Assembly: GCA_019279435.1 (NCBI GenBank)
Contig: JAAALK010000285.1
Coordinates: forward strand, 31,094,371 to 31,158,370
Direction: 5' to 3'
DNA: 64,000 nt
Source: Zizania palustris
Taxonomy: Eukaryota; Streptophyta; Magnoliopsida; Poales; Poaceae
Part shown: one piece after another, positions 47,700 through 60,400 of the stretch
Layout: the number at the start of each line of letters is the position of its first letter
How positions within the stretch are numbered: the stretch's first letter is position 1
Notes under the pieces: model-generated
Told to the model about the DNA's origin: nothing
The model's database searches: none
Seen by the model: the letters and a program-made list of their open reading frames with translations, nothing else
Translations under genes and position numbers: made by a program

Positions 47700-48516
47700 C
47701 CTAAACTGTCAAGAATCAAAGCCTCTTAGACACGGTCTAGCACCATATGAAGCATGATGAACACCACGATGGGCAAAATCTCTCATGGGACCATGGGGAG
47801 CCTCAAAATCAAAATAAGAGTGAAAAGAAGACTCGTGCATACCAAAAGATGGGTAATGCATGTCCTGAAAGCTCATCATAAAAGCACGTCAGTCATCCTT
47901 GATATGACGAAAGAAAAACCCAACCAAATGACCCACCCGATGACAATAGGAGCAGTGATACACTCTCTTGGGTGTGTGAGCATGGGTCTCAAGCACAAAT
48001 CTCACAATTTTATTGGGTTTTTTGCTGAGGAGTTTCCTTTGGTGAACGAAGGGCTTTCTTAATAGGTTGAGTAGGATTCTTGGCTTTATGTGTGGTGTCT
48101 AACTGGGCTCTTTCTTTCTCAAGGGTAGTGGGTGGAGTGAACACATTTGCTCTTGGCCTGTTTGGAGTGGTTCTCTCATAACCCAACCCTAGAGCTAACC
48201 CTTCCCTGTCAGCACACAAATTTATTTTAGCCAAAAGCAAATCCATCCTACCCTTCCCTTCATTGCTTTTTTCAACTACGGAGAGAAGATAATCATTTTC
48301 ACATTCTAATGTTTCAACTTGCTCTCTAGCAAAGCTGAGTTGGTTCTTAAGGGTGATGCAGGTAGGACACGCTGACTGCACATCCTTAGAACACTCAACA
48401 CTCTCCAATCTAGCCTCAAGTTCATCAACATGCCTACCTCTCAAATTAATGCTTTCAACAAGTAGAGGACATTTCATGCATTTGTTGATGACAACAGGAC
48501 TAGACTCCACCTTCAA
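47700..48516 (-). pseudogene. gag: Element G gag, C-terminal coiled coil and second knuckle
   Basis: Minus-strand frame with CMKCPLLVESI, CPTCITLKNQLSFAREQVETLEC (heptad-rich) and a TPPTTLEKERAQLDTT tail, ending in a TAG at 48010. In another frame below it a knuckle-like CSYCHRVGHLVGFF (about 47970-47925) and an aromatic, His-rich stretch follow. The long coiled coil after the first knuckle fits Sirevirus gag. Stops and frame shifts separate the pieces. From 47369 to 47700 I see no gene. Confidence 0.65.
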
Positions 48517-48676
48517 AAGCTCCTTTTTAGTAATTTCAAGTTTTTCAATAGTTTGAGCATGTGTAAAAAGAGCTAAGAAAGTTCATTCATAACAATCACA
48601 CATGACTCACATTCAGCATCATCAGACTTAGATTTTAAGATTGCAAGTTTAGTAGATAAAGATTCAAGTCTGAGTT

Positions 48677-49957
48677 TTAGTTCTTTTCATTCTTTAACAA
48701 CAAGTTTAAGTAATCTATCCTAAGAACAAACAACATCATGTAATTCATCATTCTGAACAAGAAGCTGGTCATGGGATAGATATACCTCAGATGTGTTGAG
48801 CTCGTCGCTGCTGTGGATGTGTCGGCAATGAAGCAAAGGCTGGTGAAGTCCATTTTCTTCTTCTCCTCCTTTTCTTCTTTCTTGGATGGCTCTTCTTCAT
48901 CGGAGCTTAGCTCCTCACTTGATGTACTGTCGATGTCGCCGAGGGCGGCCACAAATGCTCTGGCTACTCTCTTAGCCACTTTGCCGTGCTTCCCCTTAAA
49001 GAAGGGTTTCTTGTTCCACTTCTGGTACTTGTGCTCATTTTCATTTTTCATTTTTAGTTTAGGGCAATTCACTTTTATGTGAGAAGGATCTCCACACTCA
49101 AAACAACCTCGAGACCCTCCTTTCCTCTGATCTCGTCTTTCATTATATAATCGTGTGAACTTCTTGATATTGAGAGCTCGCTCCTCATCGTCAAGAGTGT
49201 CCACCTATTCTTTTGTGACAGAGACTAGGGAGGACAAGTCAAAACCACCAGAATAAGCACAAACTGCAGAACCACTAGAAAGACTCCCGTAAGATGAGGT
49301 ACCACTGTTAGGACCAAAAATTAAAGCAATAAAAGGCTACAAAGAGTTTCCAAATCCTGGATGAGACGCCTTGGCAATCTTAGTGGACTTAAGCTTACTG
49401 AAGAGTTTGTCGCAATTCAAAGTGTCAAAGCTCACCGACTTTTCAATACTAGAGATCTTCACCTCCCATATGCTATGATCAAGAGCGTAGAGAAGTTTGA
49501 TCACCCTATCATGGTCTGAATAAGCTAAAGAACCAGTGGAGCGCAAATTGCTCATTATCCCATCAAATCGAGCAAACATGGCATCTACAGATTCGCTAGG
49601 GCCTTGCACAAACATTTGATATTCTTGATTATATGTGCTTTGACTCCTAGCCTTACTCTGGGTAGTGCCCTCATGAAAGGTTTTCAATGTGGACCAAATC
49701 TCACGTGTAGTTCGAAGGTGCTGAACCCTGTCAAACTCCTTGCAACTCAGACTGATGAACATTATGTTTCTTGCTTTGCTATTACAATCGTATTGTAACT
49801 TCTCAGTCTCTGAAGTGTGAGTTTCAGGAATCACATATTGGGAATCAACAATGTCCCAGATAGAACTTCCTTGGCTTAGTAGATATGCCTCCATACGCAC
49901 CTTCCAATAAGCAAAGTCTCGACCATTAAACATTGGAATCTTTGTATTCTTGTCCAT
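48677..49957 (-). pseudogene. gag: Element G gag, N-terminal UBN2 domain and zinc knuckle
   Basis: ATG at 49957, 63 bp inside the LTR border. The first open part (to 49337) has the UBN2-type Copia capsid (FNGRDFAYWKVRMEAYL, TTREIWSTLKTFHEG). Two in-frame stops follow (near 49335 and 49205). The same frame continues with CFECGDPSHIKVNC, a CCHC knuckle at about 49105-49064, then Ser/Glu/Lys-rich sequence. Packaging and RNA binding are the expected roles; it is inactive here. Confidence 0.85.
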
Positions 49958-50006
49958 GTCGCCAAAAGGATCAGAAACTGGTTAAGGTCAACTGGTGATC
50001 TAACCG

Positions 50007-50018
50007 GCTTTGATACCA
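50007..50018 (-). other. Primer binding site of element G
   Basis: TGGTATCAAAGC on the minus strand, two bases inside the 5' LTR border. It matches initiator tRNA-Met with one difference. Confidence 0.88.
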
Positions 50019-50562
50019 ATTGTGGGATCATAATGGCGACTAGAGGGGGTGAATAGGCGCCTCGACAAATTCTTGCCAATATGATGGCATTTTCAAATCA
50101 ACCAACACACCTCTAAATGAACAAGCGGAAGCAGATATAGTAAAGACTCTGATAAAAATAGATGCTATCACCCTCCTATCTGATATTATGTCAAATGATA
50201 GATTGAGGGATCACCAGCACTGAATTTGCATACACAAAGACTGCACTTTAAAAATAGCTCTGAAACTTTTTCTAGTCTATACAAAAGACTCACATAAAAA
50301 ATAATTTCAGAATGGGCTTGGTGGAACATGTGCTCGGCAGTACATGAAGTTGTTAATGGTGAAAAGCATCATTGCATATGGCAATACATGATCATAAAGA
50401 TGGGAAACAAAAAAAAAAGGAGAAAAATGTTTCTAGATTCAACTTTCACACTTCAAGATTTTCAGCAAATGACCACCCTCCAGAATTTTTATAGCATATA
50501 GATGAGCCAAAAAATATATGTAGCTGTGTTCAGAACATTTTGCAAACTTCAAACATGGAACC

Positions 50563-51055
50563 TGTTGGGGGAAAATATCTCATCTTCGGGGTTATTGCCG
50601 AAGCAGCATAAAGGCAGACAGCGGATTCGAAGGTTCCCTACGATCATCTTCGAAGATACCCGGAGTCAAGTTCGAAGTACGAAGATAGGCATTGGTTCGG
50701 AGTACATCTTCGAACTAAGGATTTTCAAGATCTTTTCTGCCAGCTAAGATGGAAGACTTATCTTCTTTCTCATTAGATTAGTCTTTTACCATTTTAGCCC
50801 TATTAAGGGAACCGAATAGTTTCCACTATGTCGGTTGTAATAGAGGGGTAAATAGGTCTTTTCCTTAATATTTGGGCCTATAAATACCCCCATTTCACCC
50901 TGTAATAGGGACCGAATACAAGTTATTCAATACACACATTCGAACTATTCTAAGTTATTATCCTTTCGGAGGCTTAGAACAGTTCTCTTCACAAACACTT
51001 CGTTTGTTAGTTTCTACTCTACAGAAACCTGTTAGCGTAATCTTTTACGCCAACA
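50563..51055 (+). repeat. 5' LTR of element J
   Basis: TGTTGGGGGAAAATATCTC to TTTTACGCCAACA, 493 bp. TATAAATA promoter at 50879-50886. Confidence 0.95.
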
Positions 51056-51057
51056 GT

Positions 51058-51075
51058 TGGCGCCGTCCGTGGGGA
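51058..51075 (+). other. Primer binding site of element J
   Basis: TGGCGCCGTCCGTGGGGA, two bases after the LTR, same as in H. Confidence 0.85.
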
Positions 51076-51117
51076 ACCTAGTCCAAAAAACTTCGTTCTC
51101 TACCAACTTCTTACATC

Positions 51118-52633
51118 ATGCCTCCTAAGCGGAGCGCACCTCGCAATCCCACTCGGAGGTCCTCTCGGATCTCCGGAGAGATACCCTTCGACACAGTTGA
51201 ATTCGGAGGGTCTTCGGCATTCCCTCCACAAACTCTGGAAGGGGCTTCTATTCCTCGAGCATACGAAGCTTCTCCGCCAACCCCTTCCATACTCCGACCG
51301 CCCGGAGTCCCTCCTCCACCCTCCATCCCGATTCGAACTGATCCTACCAGTTCTCAAGACCCGGAAGATCCTTCCGGAGGAGATGAAAACAATCTTGGAG
51401 ATATGGCCACTCAAATGGCCAACCTTCAAGCTGAAGTGGCAAGGTGGTGACAGGAAGCTGCGAGCAGGCTTCGTTCTCAAGCCATCCCAACTATCCCAGA
51501 AGTGCCCGAAGACGACGATCTTGATTATCCCGAAGCCCCGGAGAACGCCTCCTTCGATAATGAATCTCCGCTGCATCCTGAGCTGCAGAAGGTTCACTTT
51601 GATCCAAAGTTTAAAACATCGAAGCTCTGTAAGTATGCCGGAGATGAAGATCCCGGAGAGTTCGTTCGTTCTTATGCCCTAGCAATTGAGGCTAGCGGAG
51701 GAGTTCGAGACACCATGGCGAAGTGCTTCCCTTTAGCTCTTCAAGGAGTGGCATTGAGGTGGTTCTGGTCCTTGAAGCCAGGATCAATCAATTCATGGTC
51801 GCAGCTGAAGAAGAAGTTTATAAGCAATTTTCAGGGCACCTTCATGCCTCCTATGTCAATAGGAAGCCTTTTCCAGGTGAAACAGCTCCCCGGAGAAACA
51901 TTGAGGCAGTACTTTAAGCGCTTCGCTCATACGAAGTCGCAAATTCGGGGGCTGTCCGCATCTTCAGTAGTTGATGCAGCTCGGGAAGGCGTCAGTCATC
52001 AAGGCCTTCTGGATAAGCTTCATCGGAAAAGCATCTCCTCGGTCTCTCAGTTGATGTCATACTTCGAGGAGTATGCGAGGTCAGAAGAGGGTTGGCTTCG
52101 GAGGACTGCTGCTACTTCGTCCATATTGCAAGAAGTCAAAGTAGAAGTGAAAACTTCGGCATAGCCGCAGGAACCAGTCTTCGAAGTGCAACATGATCGG
52201 AGAAGAGGACAAAAGCACCCTCGCTCTGAAGTCATGAATATTGCACCCCCACAGAAGTTTGCACCAAGAGCTCCACAGTCTACGGGGAACAAGGCCAGCG
52301 GCTGGAGGCCGCCAGGGAAAACGGCTGGCAAGGGCCAGACCCTTTTCTGCTGCATCCATGGAGAAAATCGAAGCCATGCAACTGATACTTGCAAGGCTAT
52401 ACTTACCCTAAGGGGAGAATACTTAGAGAGAACTTCGGGTCGAGGTAGTACCGACCGAGTTCCAACTGCAGCGCGCCCAGAGCCGGTCCAGGCTGTGGCG
52501 CGGATAGAAAACTTTGATGCTGCAAGACACCCTCCGGTGGCCAATGTTATGCCACCTCCGAAGCAAGAGGAAGGGCAAGATAGAGGAAAAAGAGTAGTTC
52601 TCCCTATCCCCTGGAGGAGGTACCCTCGGAAGC
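51118..52633 (+). pseudogene. gag: Element J gag
   Basis: ATG at 51118. One frame runs through a Pro/Ser-rich N-terminus, a TGA at 51448-51450 (TGGTGACAG context), the Retrotrans_gag capsid (DTMAKCFPLALQG, WFWSLKPGSINSW, FQVKQLPGETLRQY, LLDKLHRKSI), a TAG at 52162-52164 and the nucleocapsid with the variant knuckle CCIHGENRSHATDTC. Only two point nonsense changes break it. The protease lies in the +1 frame (52634), so a frameshift, programmed or mutational, separates gag from protease. Confidence 0.88.
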
Positions 52634-55600
52634 ATGTCGAAGAGACAGCGAAGAGAGTACGTTCGGGAAGTAGGTCATATTGGGACTTTGTCATCTGCAG
52701 CTGCAATGCCGGAGTGGTCTCACGTTCCGATATCTTTTTCTGCAGAGGATGCAGCTGGTATTAAGTTCCCGCACACAGATCCACTGGTTATCACTGCTGA
52801 TATTGTGGGTACTGAAGTTCGAAGGGTGTTGATTGACGGAGGTAGTTCGGCAGATATCATTTTTGTTCAAGCCTTCGATCAATTGGGCATTTCCAGGAAG
52901 CATCTCCTTCCAGCGGCTCGTCCTCTGCAAGGCTTCGCAGGACCCCCGCTTGATGCACTTGGCCAAATAGGCCTGGAAGTTACCTTCGTAGAAGGTTTAT
53001 TGGCCCGGACTGAGGAAGTAATCTTCGACATTATAGATGCCCCGTATGCTTACAACGTCATCTTCGGAAGGGGCATGCTAAACCAGTTCGGAGCTGTGGC
53101 GCATCACAATTATTTGTGCATGAAGATGCCCACACAAGCAGGAGTCCTTACAACCTTCGGAGATCAAGCCATTGCTCGGAGGGCGGAATATGGTCATGGT
53201 CCCCCTCTTGATCCGAGGCAAGTAAACAGTGTGCAGGATAATGAAGAAATTTTTTCAGCCTACTCCGAAGCTTCGAAGAAGTCCTTTCTGAGACCAAGTC
53301 CCGAAGGAGAGATTGCAACGAAGGTCATTGTTAAAGATGGTAAAGAGTATACTTTTCAATTTGGTAAATATTTACCTCCTGAAGTTGCAACCTCCTTGGA
53401 AAAGGTAGTGGAAGAAAATTTGGATGTCTTCGCTTGGTCTGACGAAGATATCACCGGAGTCGATCGGGATATCATTGAACACAGTTTACTTGTAAACCCG
53501 AAGGCCCGGCCTGTTCGGCAAGGACTCCGGAAGATGTCCGCAGAAAGAGCTGCTCTAGCTAAGGATGAAGTTGAAAAATTGTTGAAGGCTGGGATTATCA
53601 GAGAAGTGGCTCACACAGAATGGTTAGCCAACCCAGTCTTCGTCAGAAAGAAGTCTTCCGGGAAGTGGCGCATGTGCATTGATTTCACATCCTTGAATAA
53701 AGCATGCCCACGGACCCCTACCCCATGCCCCGAATTGATCAACTGGTTGACTCCACCGCAGGTTCGGAGTTATTAAGCTTCCTTGACGCGTATTCTGGTT
53801 ATCATCAAATATGGTTGAAGCGCGAAGATGAAATCAAGACAAGCTTCGTAACTCCTTCGGGAGTCTTCTGTTATGTAAGAATGCCCTTCGGCCTAAGAAA
53901 TGCCGGGGATACTTTTTCGAGATTAGTTTCTAAGGCTCTAGGTCATCAACTAGGTCGCAATGTGGAGGCCTATATGGATGATACTGTAATAAAGAGTGCT
54001 TTAAAGCACCATCATAGCCTAGACTTAGCAGAAACATTCAATAGCCTTCGGGCATGTGGGATCCGTCTTAAACCCGAAAAATCTATATTCGGAGCTAAGG
54101 CTGGAAAATTGTAAGGGTATTTAGTTTCAAGCAGGGGAATTGAAGCTAGCCCTACTCAAATAACTGCGCTGTAGAAGATGGCTCCTCCGGAAAATTTAAA
54201 GCAAGTGCAAAAGCTGACTGGGCGTCTGGCAGCACTTAGCAGGTTTTTATCAAGGTCTACAGAGAGGAGCTTGCTTATATTTAAAGCATTGAAAGGGTCC
54301 GAAGATTTTGCATGGACACCGGAGTGTCAGAAAAGCTTCGAAGATATTAAAGAGTATCTCAGTAATCTTGCTACACTCACGGTGCCTACTGCGGACGAAA
54401 CCCTACTCCTGTACCTTGTAGCTACAGGTTCTGCTGTCAGCGCAGTCCTTGTTAGAGAAGTGGATTTCAATGGGAAGTTGGTCCAAAATCCTGTTTATTT
54501 TGTATCCGAAGCATTATCAGGAGCGAAGACAAGATACTCCGAACTTAAGAAGTTCGTTTATGCTCTGATAATGGCTTCGAGGAAGCTAAGACATTATTTT
54601 TTGGCTCATAATGTAATTGTACCAACTTCGTATCCTTTAGGAGATATGCTCCGAAGCAAAGATTCCACTGGAAGGATTGGAAAGTGGGCAGTTGAGCTAG
54701 CACCCTTCGACATATCTTTCTTGGCAAGGACAGCTATCAAATCCCAAGTCCTAGCAGACTTTGTAGCAGAGTGGACTCCACCTGCAAATTTGGCTCCAGA
54801 GAAGTCAAGTGACGGAGTTTGGACTGTTTACTCAGATGGGGCTTTCCAAGCATCCGGAGCAGGCATTGGGGCAGTGTTGATTTCACCGTCAGGGCAAAGA
54901 GCAATGTACTCCGCAAGACTCAACTTTAAGTCTACCAATAATATAGCGGAGTATGAAGGGATTTTATTGGGACTTCGAAAAGCACGTGCTCTAGGGGCTA
55001 CAAGAATAATTATAAAGACAGATTCTCAGATAGTAGCAGGGCACGTAGACAAATGTTTCCATGTTCGGCATCCACAGCTTGCAAAGTATTTAGAAGAAAT
55101 CCGTAAAATCGAAGCACACTTCAAGGGTATTTCCATTCGGAGTATACCAAGAGCGGAAAACGTGCAAGCGGACATCTTAGCGAAGGCTGCAGCTAGAGCT
55201 GTGGATGTGCCCGAAGAAGCTTTCTACGAGGAACTCAATATACCTTCGGTGCCACAAATTCCCTCTGCGGAGATTCTTTGCATTCCTAGTGCAGATTGGA
55301 AAAATTCGATCATGGAACTTTTACAGGGAGGAACAAATTTGCCTGAAGAGCCCCAACTGTCAAGATTAAAGCTCAGAGCCAGAAACTATCAAATAATCAA
55401 CGGTATATTATACAAGGCCGGAGTATGTTCCCCTCTACTCCGATGTATATCTCAAGCCGAAGGCCAAGAAATTCTTCGAGAAATTCATGAAGGCCTTTGT
55501 GGCAGCCATTTAGCCCCTAGAGCTTTGACAGGAAAAACACTTCGCCAGGGGCTTTATTGGCCTACAATCACAGCTGATGCGGAGAGCTTAGTCCGCACTT

Positions 55601-56508
55601 GTCAAGGATGCCAGTGGATGGGTCGACGGAGTCATTGCCCACCAACAGCTCTTCAAGTCATTGCTCCGGTATGGCCTATGGCCAGATGGGGTATGGATTT
55701 AATTGGTCCCTTTCCGGTAGCCAAGGGAAATCTGAAGTTCGCAGTAGTAGCTATTGAATATTTTTCTAAGTGGGTGGAAGCAGAACCCTTAACAGCTATC
55801 ACTTCGAATAATGTACAGAAATTCTTCTGGAAGAACATCATTTGCCGGTTCGGAGTGCCTAGATACCTCACAATTGATAATGGAACACAATTCGACGCAG
55901 AACCCTTCAGGAAGTTTTGCGAAGATCTAGGCATTCAGCTATGTTTTGCCGCAGTGAGGCATCCTCAGTCTAATGGAGCCGTAGAGCGAGCCAATGGAAA
56001 TATTTTATCAGGGTTAAATCGAAGAATAGTAGGATTAGCAAAGGGACTGTGGACCGAAGAGCTTCCGAAGATTTTGTGGTCCATTCGGACTACGCAAACA
56101 AGGTCCACAAGTTTTACTCCGTTCAGACTACTATTCGGAGATGAAGCTATGACTCCAACGGAGCTCAAAGGAGGATCATTTCGCAGCACCGAACCGGACA
56201 TTGAAGAAGAAAGACAAGCTTCATTAGATTTATCAGAAGAAACAAGACTTCGAGCTGTAGCAAATTTATCAAAGTATCATTAGCAGACGAAGGCTTGGTT
56301 TGACCCGAAGGTTAAGCTCAATGAACTAAGACCGGGTCATCTTGTTCTACGAAGCATTATAGCACCAGGGAAGTTAGGGAATAAATGGGAAGGTCCATAC
56401 CTAATTGTCCGTTCAGGGCGCCCTGGTTCATTTAAATTAGCTAATTTAGAAGGTGAAGAGTTAGCACATACTTGGCATGCGGAGCACCTAAAGCGATACT
56501 TCGCATAA
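52634..56508 (+). pseudogene. pol: Element J protease-pol
   Basis: Protease (LIDGGSSADIIF, IFGRGM) is followed by RT (MCIDFTSLNKACP). A one-base deletion near 53703 shifts the frame; YMDD is intact at 53971-53982. Nonsense changes follow at 54112-54114 (TTA to TAA) and 54172-54174 (CAG to TAG). A 701-codon open stretch (54178-56283) then carries RNase H, the second RNase H (SDGAFQASGAG), the zinc finger (HEGLCGSH, CQGC), the integrase core (MDLIG, IDNGTQF, GAVERANG) and most of the C-terminal domain. A last CAG-to-TAG lies at 56281-56283 and the end is at 56508. This is the best pol in the window. Confidence 0.92.
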
Positions 56509-56546
56509 GGGCTCCTTGTAATTCGCTTGTAATCATCTTCTAAATC

Positions 56547-56552
56547 AATAAA
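56547..56552 (+). terminator. Putative poly(A) signal after pol (J)
   Basis: AATAAA 39 bp after the pol stop, conserved with A and D. Confidence 0.4.
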
Positions 56553-56699
56553 GCATATGATCCTGATAGTGCCTTCCCCTCATAGACTTCCAGCTTCCGA
56601 GTGGACGCACTGGAACCGCGGGGTCGACCGAGAGGGAAGTGTCATGAAGCTGGATTGTATTTTCGGACATTGAACCCATAAAGTTCGAAGCTTCCGACG

Positions 56700-57125
56700 T
56701 GGGGGCTGGCATAATTCGGAGCCCAGGCCACCGGCTTGTAGGCATCCGTAAAAGAGCCCAAAACCACACCCTACAGAGTCCAAGCCATTAGCTGGTAGAC
56801 TTCCGTAAAAAGAGCCGAAGGTGGCCAAAACCTACGGAGTCCAAGCCATTGGCTGGTAGACTTCCGTAAAAAGAGCCGAAGGTGGCCAAAACCTACGGAG
56901 TCCAAGCCATTGGCTGGTAGACTTCCGTAAAAAGAGCTGAAGGTGGCCAAAACCTGCGAAGTCCAAGCCATTGGCTGGTAGACTTCTGCAAAAAGAGCCG
57001 AAGGTGGCCAAAATATACGGAGTCCAAGCCATTGGCTGGTAGACATCCGTAAAAAGAGTCCAAAGAGACCATTGCAAACTCCGAACCATTGGTTCGACAG
57101 AGATCACAAAAATAAGCCGAAGGTG
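56700..57125 (+). repeat. 61-bp tandem repeats between pol and the antisense gene (J)
   Basis: About six units; the four central ones are nearly identical at an exact 61-bp spacing (about 56771, 56832, 56893, 56954). The core is CGGAGTCCAAGCCATTGGCT. The array is longer and more uniform than in A or D. From 57126 to 57492 the spacer is AT-rich with no gene. Confidence 0.88.
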
Positions 57126-57492
57126 GCTAAAGCAAAACAGAATTTGAGCCATGAGCTTCGAATGACTGTTAACATAGTCCAAAGTGACAAATTTTTTAAG
57201 ACACTAAAGTGTCCTGGAAGTTATCAAAAGTGATTTCTTTCATAAAACAAAGGTACTAAGTTGCCATTCTTCCGACTGCAAATAGTCGAAGACATTTCAT
57301 AAGATTTTAAATGGTCTTTAGATTACAGAGGGGCTTCGAACCCCCAAAAAATTGTACTCCGAAGTTTTTTCTTTGCGCATAACCATCTTTGAATACATTT
57401 CGAAGTTGCTTATACCCAAAGAGGGGCTAATAAATATGGAGACAATTTTAAATCGGTATTCATTATTCAAATAAATGTGTTTACAGATTACA

Positions 57493-60400
57493 CTATGAAA
57501 AATTTGTATCTATACCAAGAAGGAATCGGAGACCTCTTCGGTCCCTAGAGCTAGGGGTGGAACGACTAGTTCCAGCATCGGAAGTTCTAATAACTTTACG
57601 TTTAACTCTCTTCCTCCCCTTCGAAGCTCTAAAATCCTTCTGCTCTTGTTGAAGCTCGGCCCAAGTTCGAAGCCGTTCGGGGCTTCTTTCCCAGCTTCTA
57701 AGATCTTCAGATCTTTTATTTCGAGCTTCACCTTCGTCTTCAGACCAAATAGTGTCTTCAAAAGACGAGGTGTTTACGTTAACTTCTTTCTCTTCCTCTT
57801 TAATATAAGACATTACATCTTTAATTACTTCAGGCGCAATTACGCCGGAGTCATCTCGAGGAATTAGAAATCGAGGACGCTTGTAAGTCTTTAGAAGTTC
57901 GAAGGTGTTCCATAATGAGCGAAGTTCGTCGTTAATCTCTAACACTTCGATGTCTTCCATAAGAGGCAAAGCCTAAAAATATGACAAACAAGATTTTCAT
58001 TGATAAATGTTTACAAGCATGAAGCTTTACATAGTCAAAAATCCTAAATGATTCCTAAACCTGTGGGTTCGGAGGAGGCTGACTGCTTGAAGCTTGGTTC
58101 CGAACTTGCTTCTGGCGTTGGCCTTCATCGATCCAAGCCTTGATCGCGGAACGACCTTCGGCTCTCCATGAGGTTTGAAAGGCTCGCCAGGCAGCAGTCA
58201 CGCCTTCGGAAGGATTTAAAAGCCGCTCGTCGTCCAAGGTAATAGAGCCCTCTGCGCTCGGAGTGATTGTTCGGCCCAAGTCCTCGTAGTAACGAAGTAG
58301 TCCGAGGGCAGACACTTGTCCGGAGAGTTCTCCGTAACGAATGCCTGCCGTCTTCATTTGCTTCGCTGCTCCTTGGATCCTTTTTAACCGGCGCAGCAGA
58401 GTGACGTTGTCATCTAAAGGAAGTGATCCAGTAGTACCGAAGTACTCCAGAACACCTAGCATCTGTTCTATGACCTCCGTAGCTACCTTCTCGGACTTAA
58501 GCTTTTCTTCAATAAGTGCATCCTTGCTCGAAGTCGTTTCTGCTAGAACTCCGGAAATCCTAGCATTCTCCGTAGTTAAAATATTCTTCTGATTTAGGAG
58601 TTGGCTAGCTTCCTCTTGGAGCCTCACAAGTTCGGACCCAGCATTAGCATGCTCCAACCGCACCCTTTCAATTTCCGCCCGAAGCACGATTCTTTCTGCC
58701 TCGAGCTCTTTATTTGCAGCCTCCAAGCCCTGTCTGGCCCTACGCTCCGTCGAAATCACATTATCCATTTGAACCACTCTAGCTTCGGAGAAAGACAAGT
58801 TGCATTTAAGAGCTTCATTTTCTTCCCGAAGCTGAGTAATTTCATTTTCGCCTGATAAAGTTGCAGCGCGGGCCAAGACCGCTTGCTAAGAAAAGAAAAA
58901 ACTAAAGTAAGAAACTATTTATGTATAATTTGCTATTGGTTCGAAGGTGCTCCGTACCTGGTAGGCTGCTCGTTCCATAGCAACGTTTAGCTCTGAACTC
59001 TTCGCCCTGCTTAAAACTGCTACCAGCTCTGTCTCCCCGACTTCGCGACTGACTCGACCTAAAGGTTTGAGCAGAGTCCGAAGCCCGGTTCTTTGCTCCA
59101 AAAAAGGAGTTAAAAGAGGGAGCATTGCCGAAGCTTCTTGGTCATCCCTGCTTGGCGAAGCTCCGGAGCGTTCTCCTGAGGTCCTTGGAACTTCGGTAGA
59201 TGGCCCCCCTCGGTAGATTGACTTTCATCTGTTGATTCAGACGAAGTTGATCCTTGAGCAGGGAGAGGCTCTATATGTCTTTTACCCCTTCCAGGCCCTT
59301 GTTGAGCGACCTCCGGGTGCGGCTCCGAAGTTGTCGAAGGCCTTTGAATTGTATCTTCGCGATGTACTTCTACAGAAGGAGGCTCTGCAAAAGCAAGGGT
59401 ATTATACATTGTATAATTTTGCAGAAAATAATAAGAGAATTATGCGAAGTTTACCTTCGGCATTCTGGGGGCGATCGAGCACCGGACTGCTCGGAGGATC
59501 AAAGGTGAGGTCTTCGTCTGAATCCAAAGTTAAAACTTCAACTGCCGGAGTATCTCCGTGAGCAGTCCTCCCTTCATCCACAACTGAAGTTGTAGTAACT
59601 TCAACTTCATCTTCGCCCACAGGGGCTTCGATTTGCTCTTCCTCTTGAGCATCCGGAGCCCTCACTTCTTCAATGTTAGCCTGAGACTCCGGCATACCTG
59701 CAGTATCTTCAATGTGAATATCTTTTTGAGCCGCATCTTCATCAATCAACCTCACTAATAGTTTACCTTCATCTTCTTTAGAACCGGAGGTTGAGGTTCT
59801 TGGGCTCGGAGATGCAGGTTTTCTAGGCTTCCGAGCCACCTTCTTTACTGGAGTCTTTGCGGAGCTCGAAGCTCCGGCTTCGGCTATCCTCTTCTTGGGT
59901 CCTTTCTCCGAAGGCACCCAGTCCATCAGAGGAGGCGGAGTCATCTCCAACATTCCCCATACTCTGTTAAACCTCTCCCAACTCCCGACCAATTTAACTC
60001 TCCATTCTTTTTCAGTCGGAGTTGGGGCACCCAAAATCTTCTCCGAAGCCCTTATAATTTGCTCTGAAGTAATAGGGGCTGATGAAGCTAAAAAATAAAT
60101 AATTCAAGTTAGTCTTTCTTCGAAGTAAATATGTATAATACATGTTGGTTTCGAAGTTACCTGAAGGGCTCGAAGTCAAGTTAATCTTGCGGAGACCGCC
60201 TTCCGAATCATCCTCGAAGACGATAGGCCAGTTGGCCATCAGCGGAGAAATTTGCAGGCCGAGGAATTCTTCGGCTAAGTCTCGCATACTTAACCTTCGG
60301 CTAATCTTTTGAAGCAGGTTAAGACGGGCTTCGAGTTGACCTTCTTTGGGCTGCACTAAAGCTTCCTTCCGGAATTGGATTTCTTTAAGGGGTCCGGCCA

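Noticed and set aside
56700..57125. CRISPR-like array
   Set aside because: The 61-bp units are head-to-tail with no unique spacers, and the context is a plant retrotransposon.
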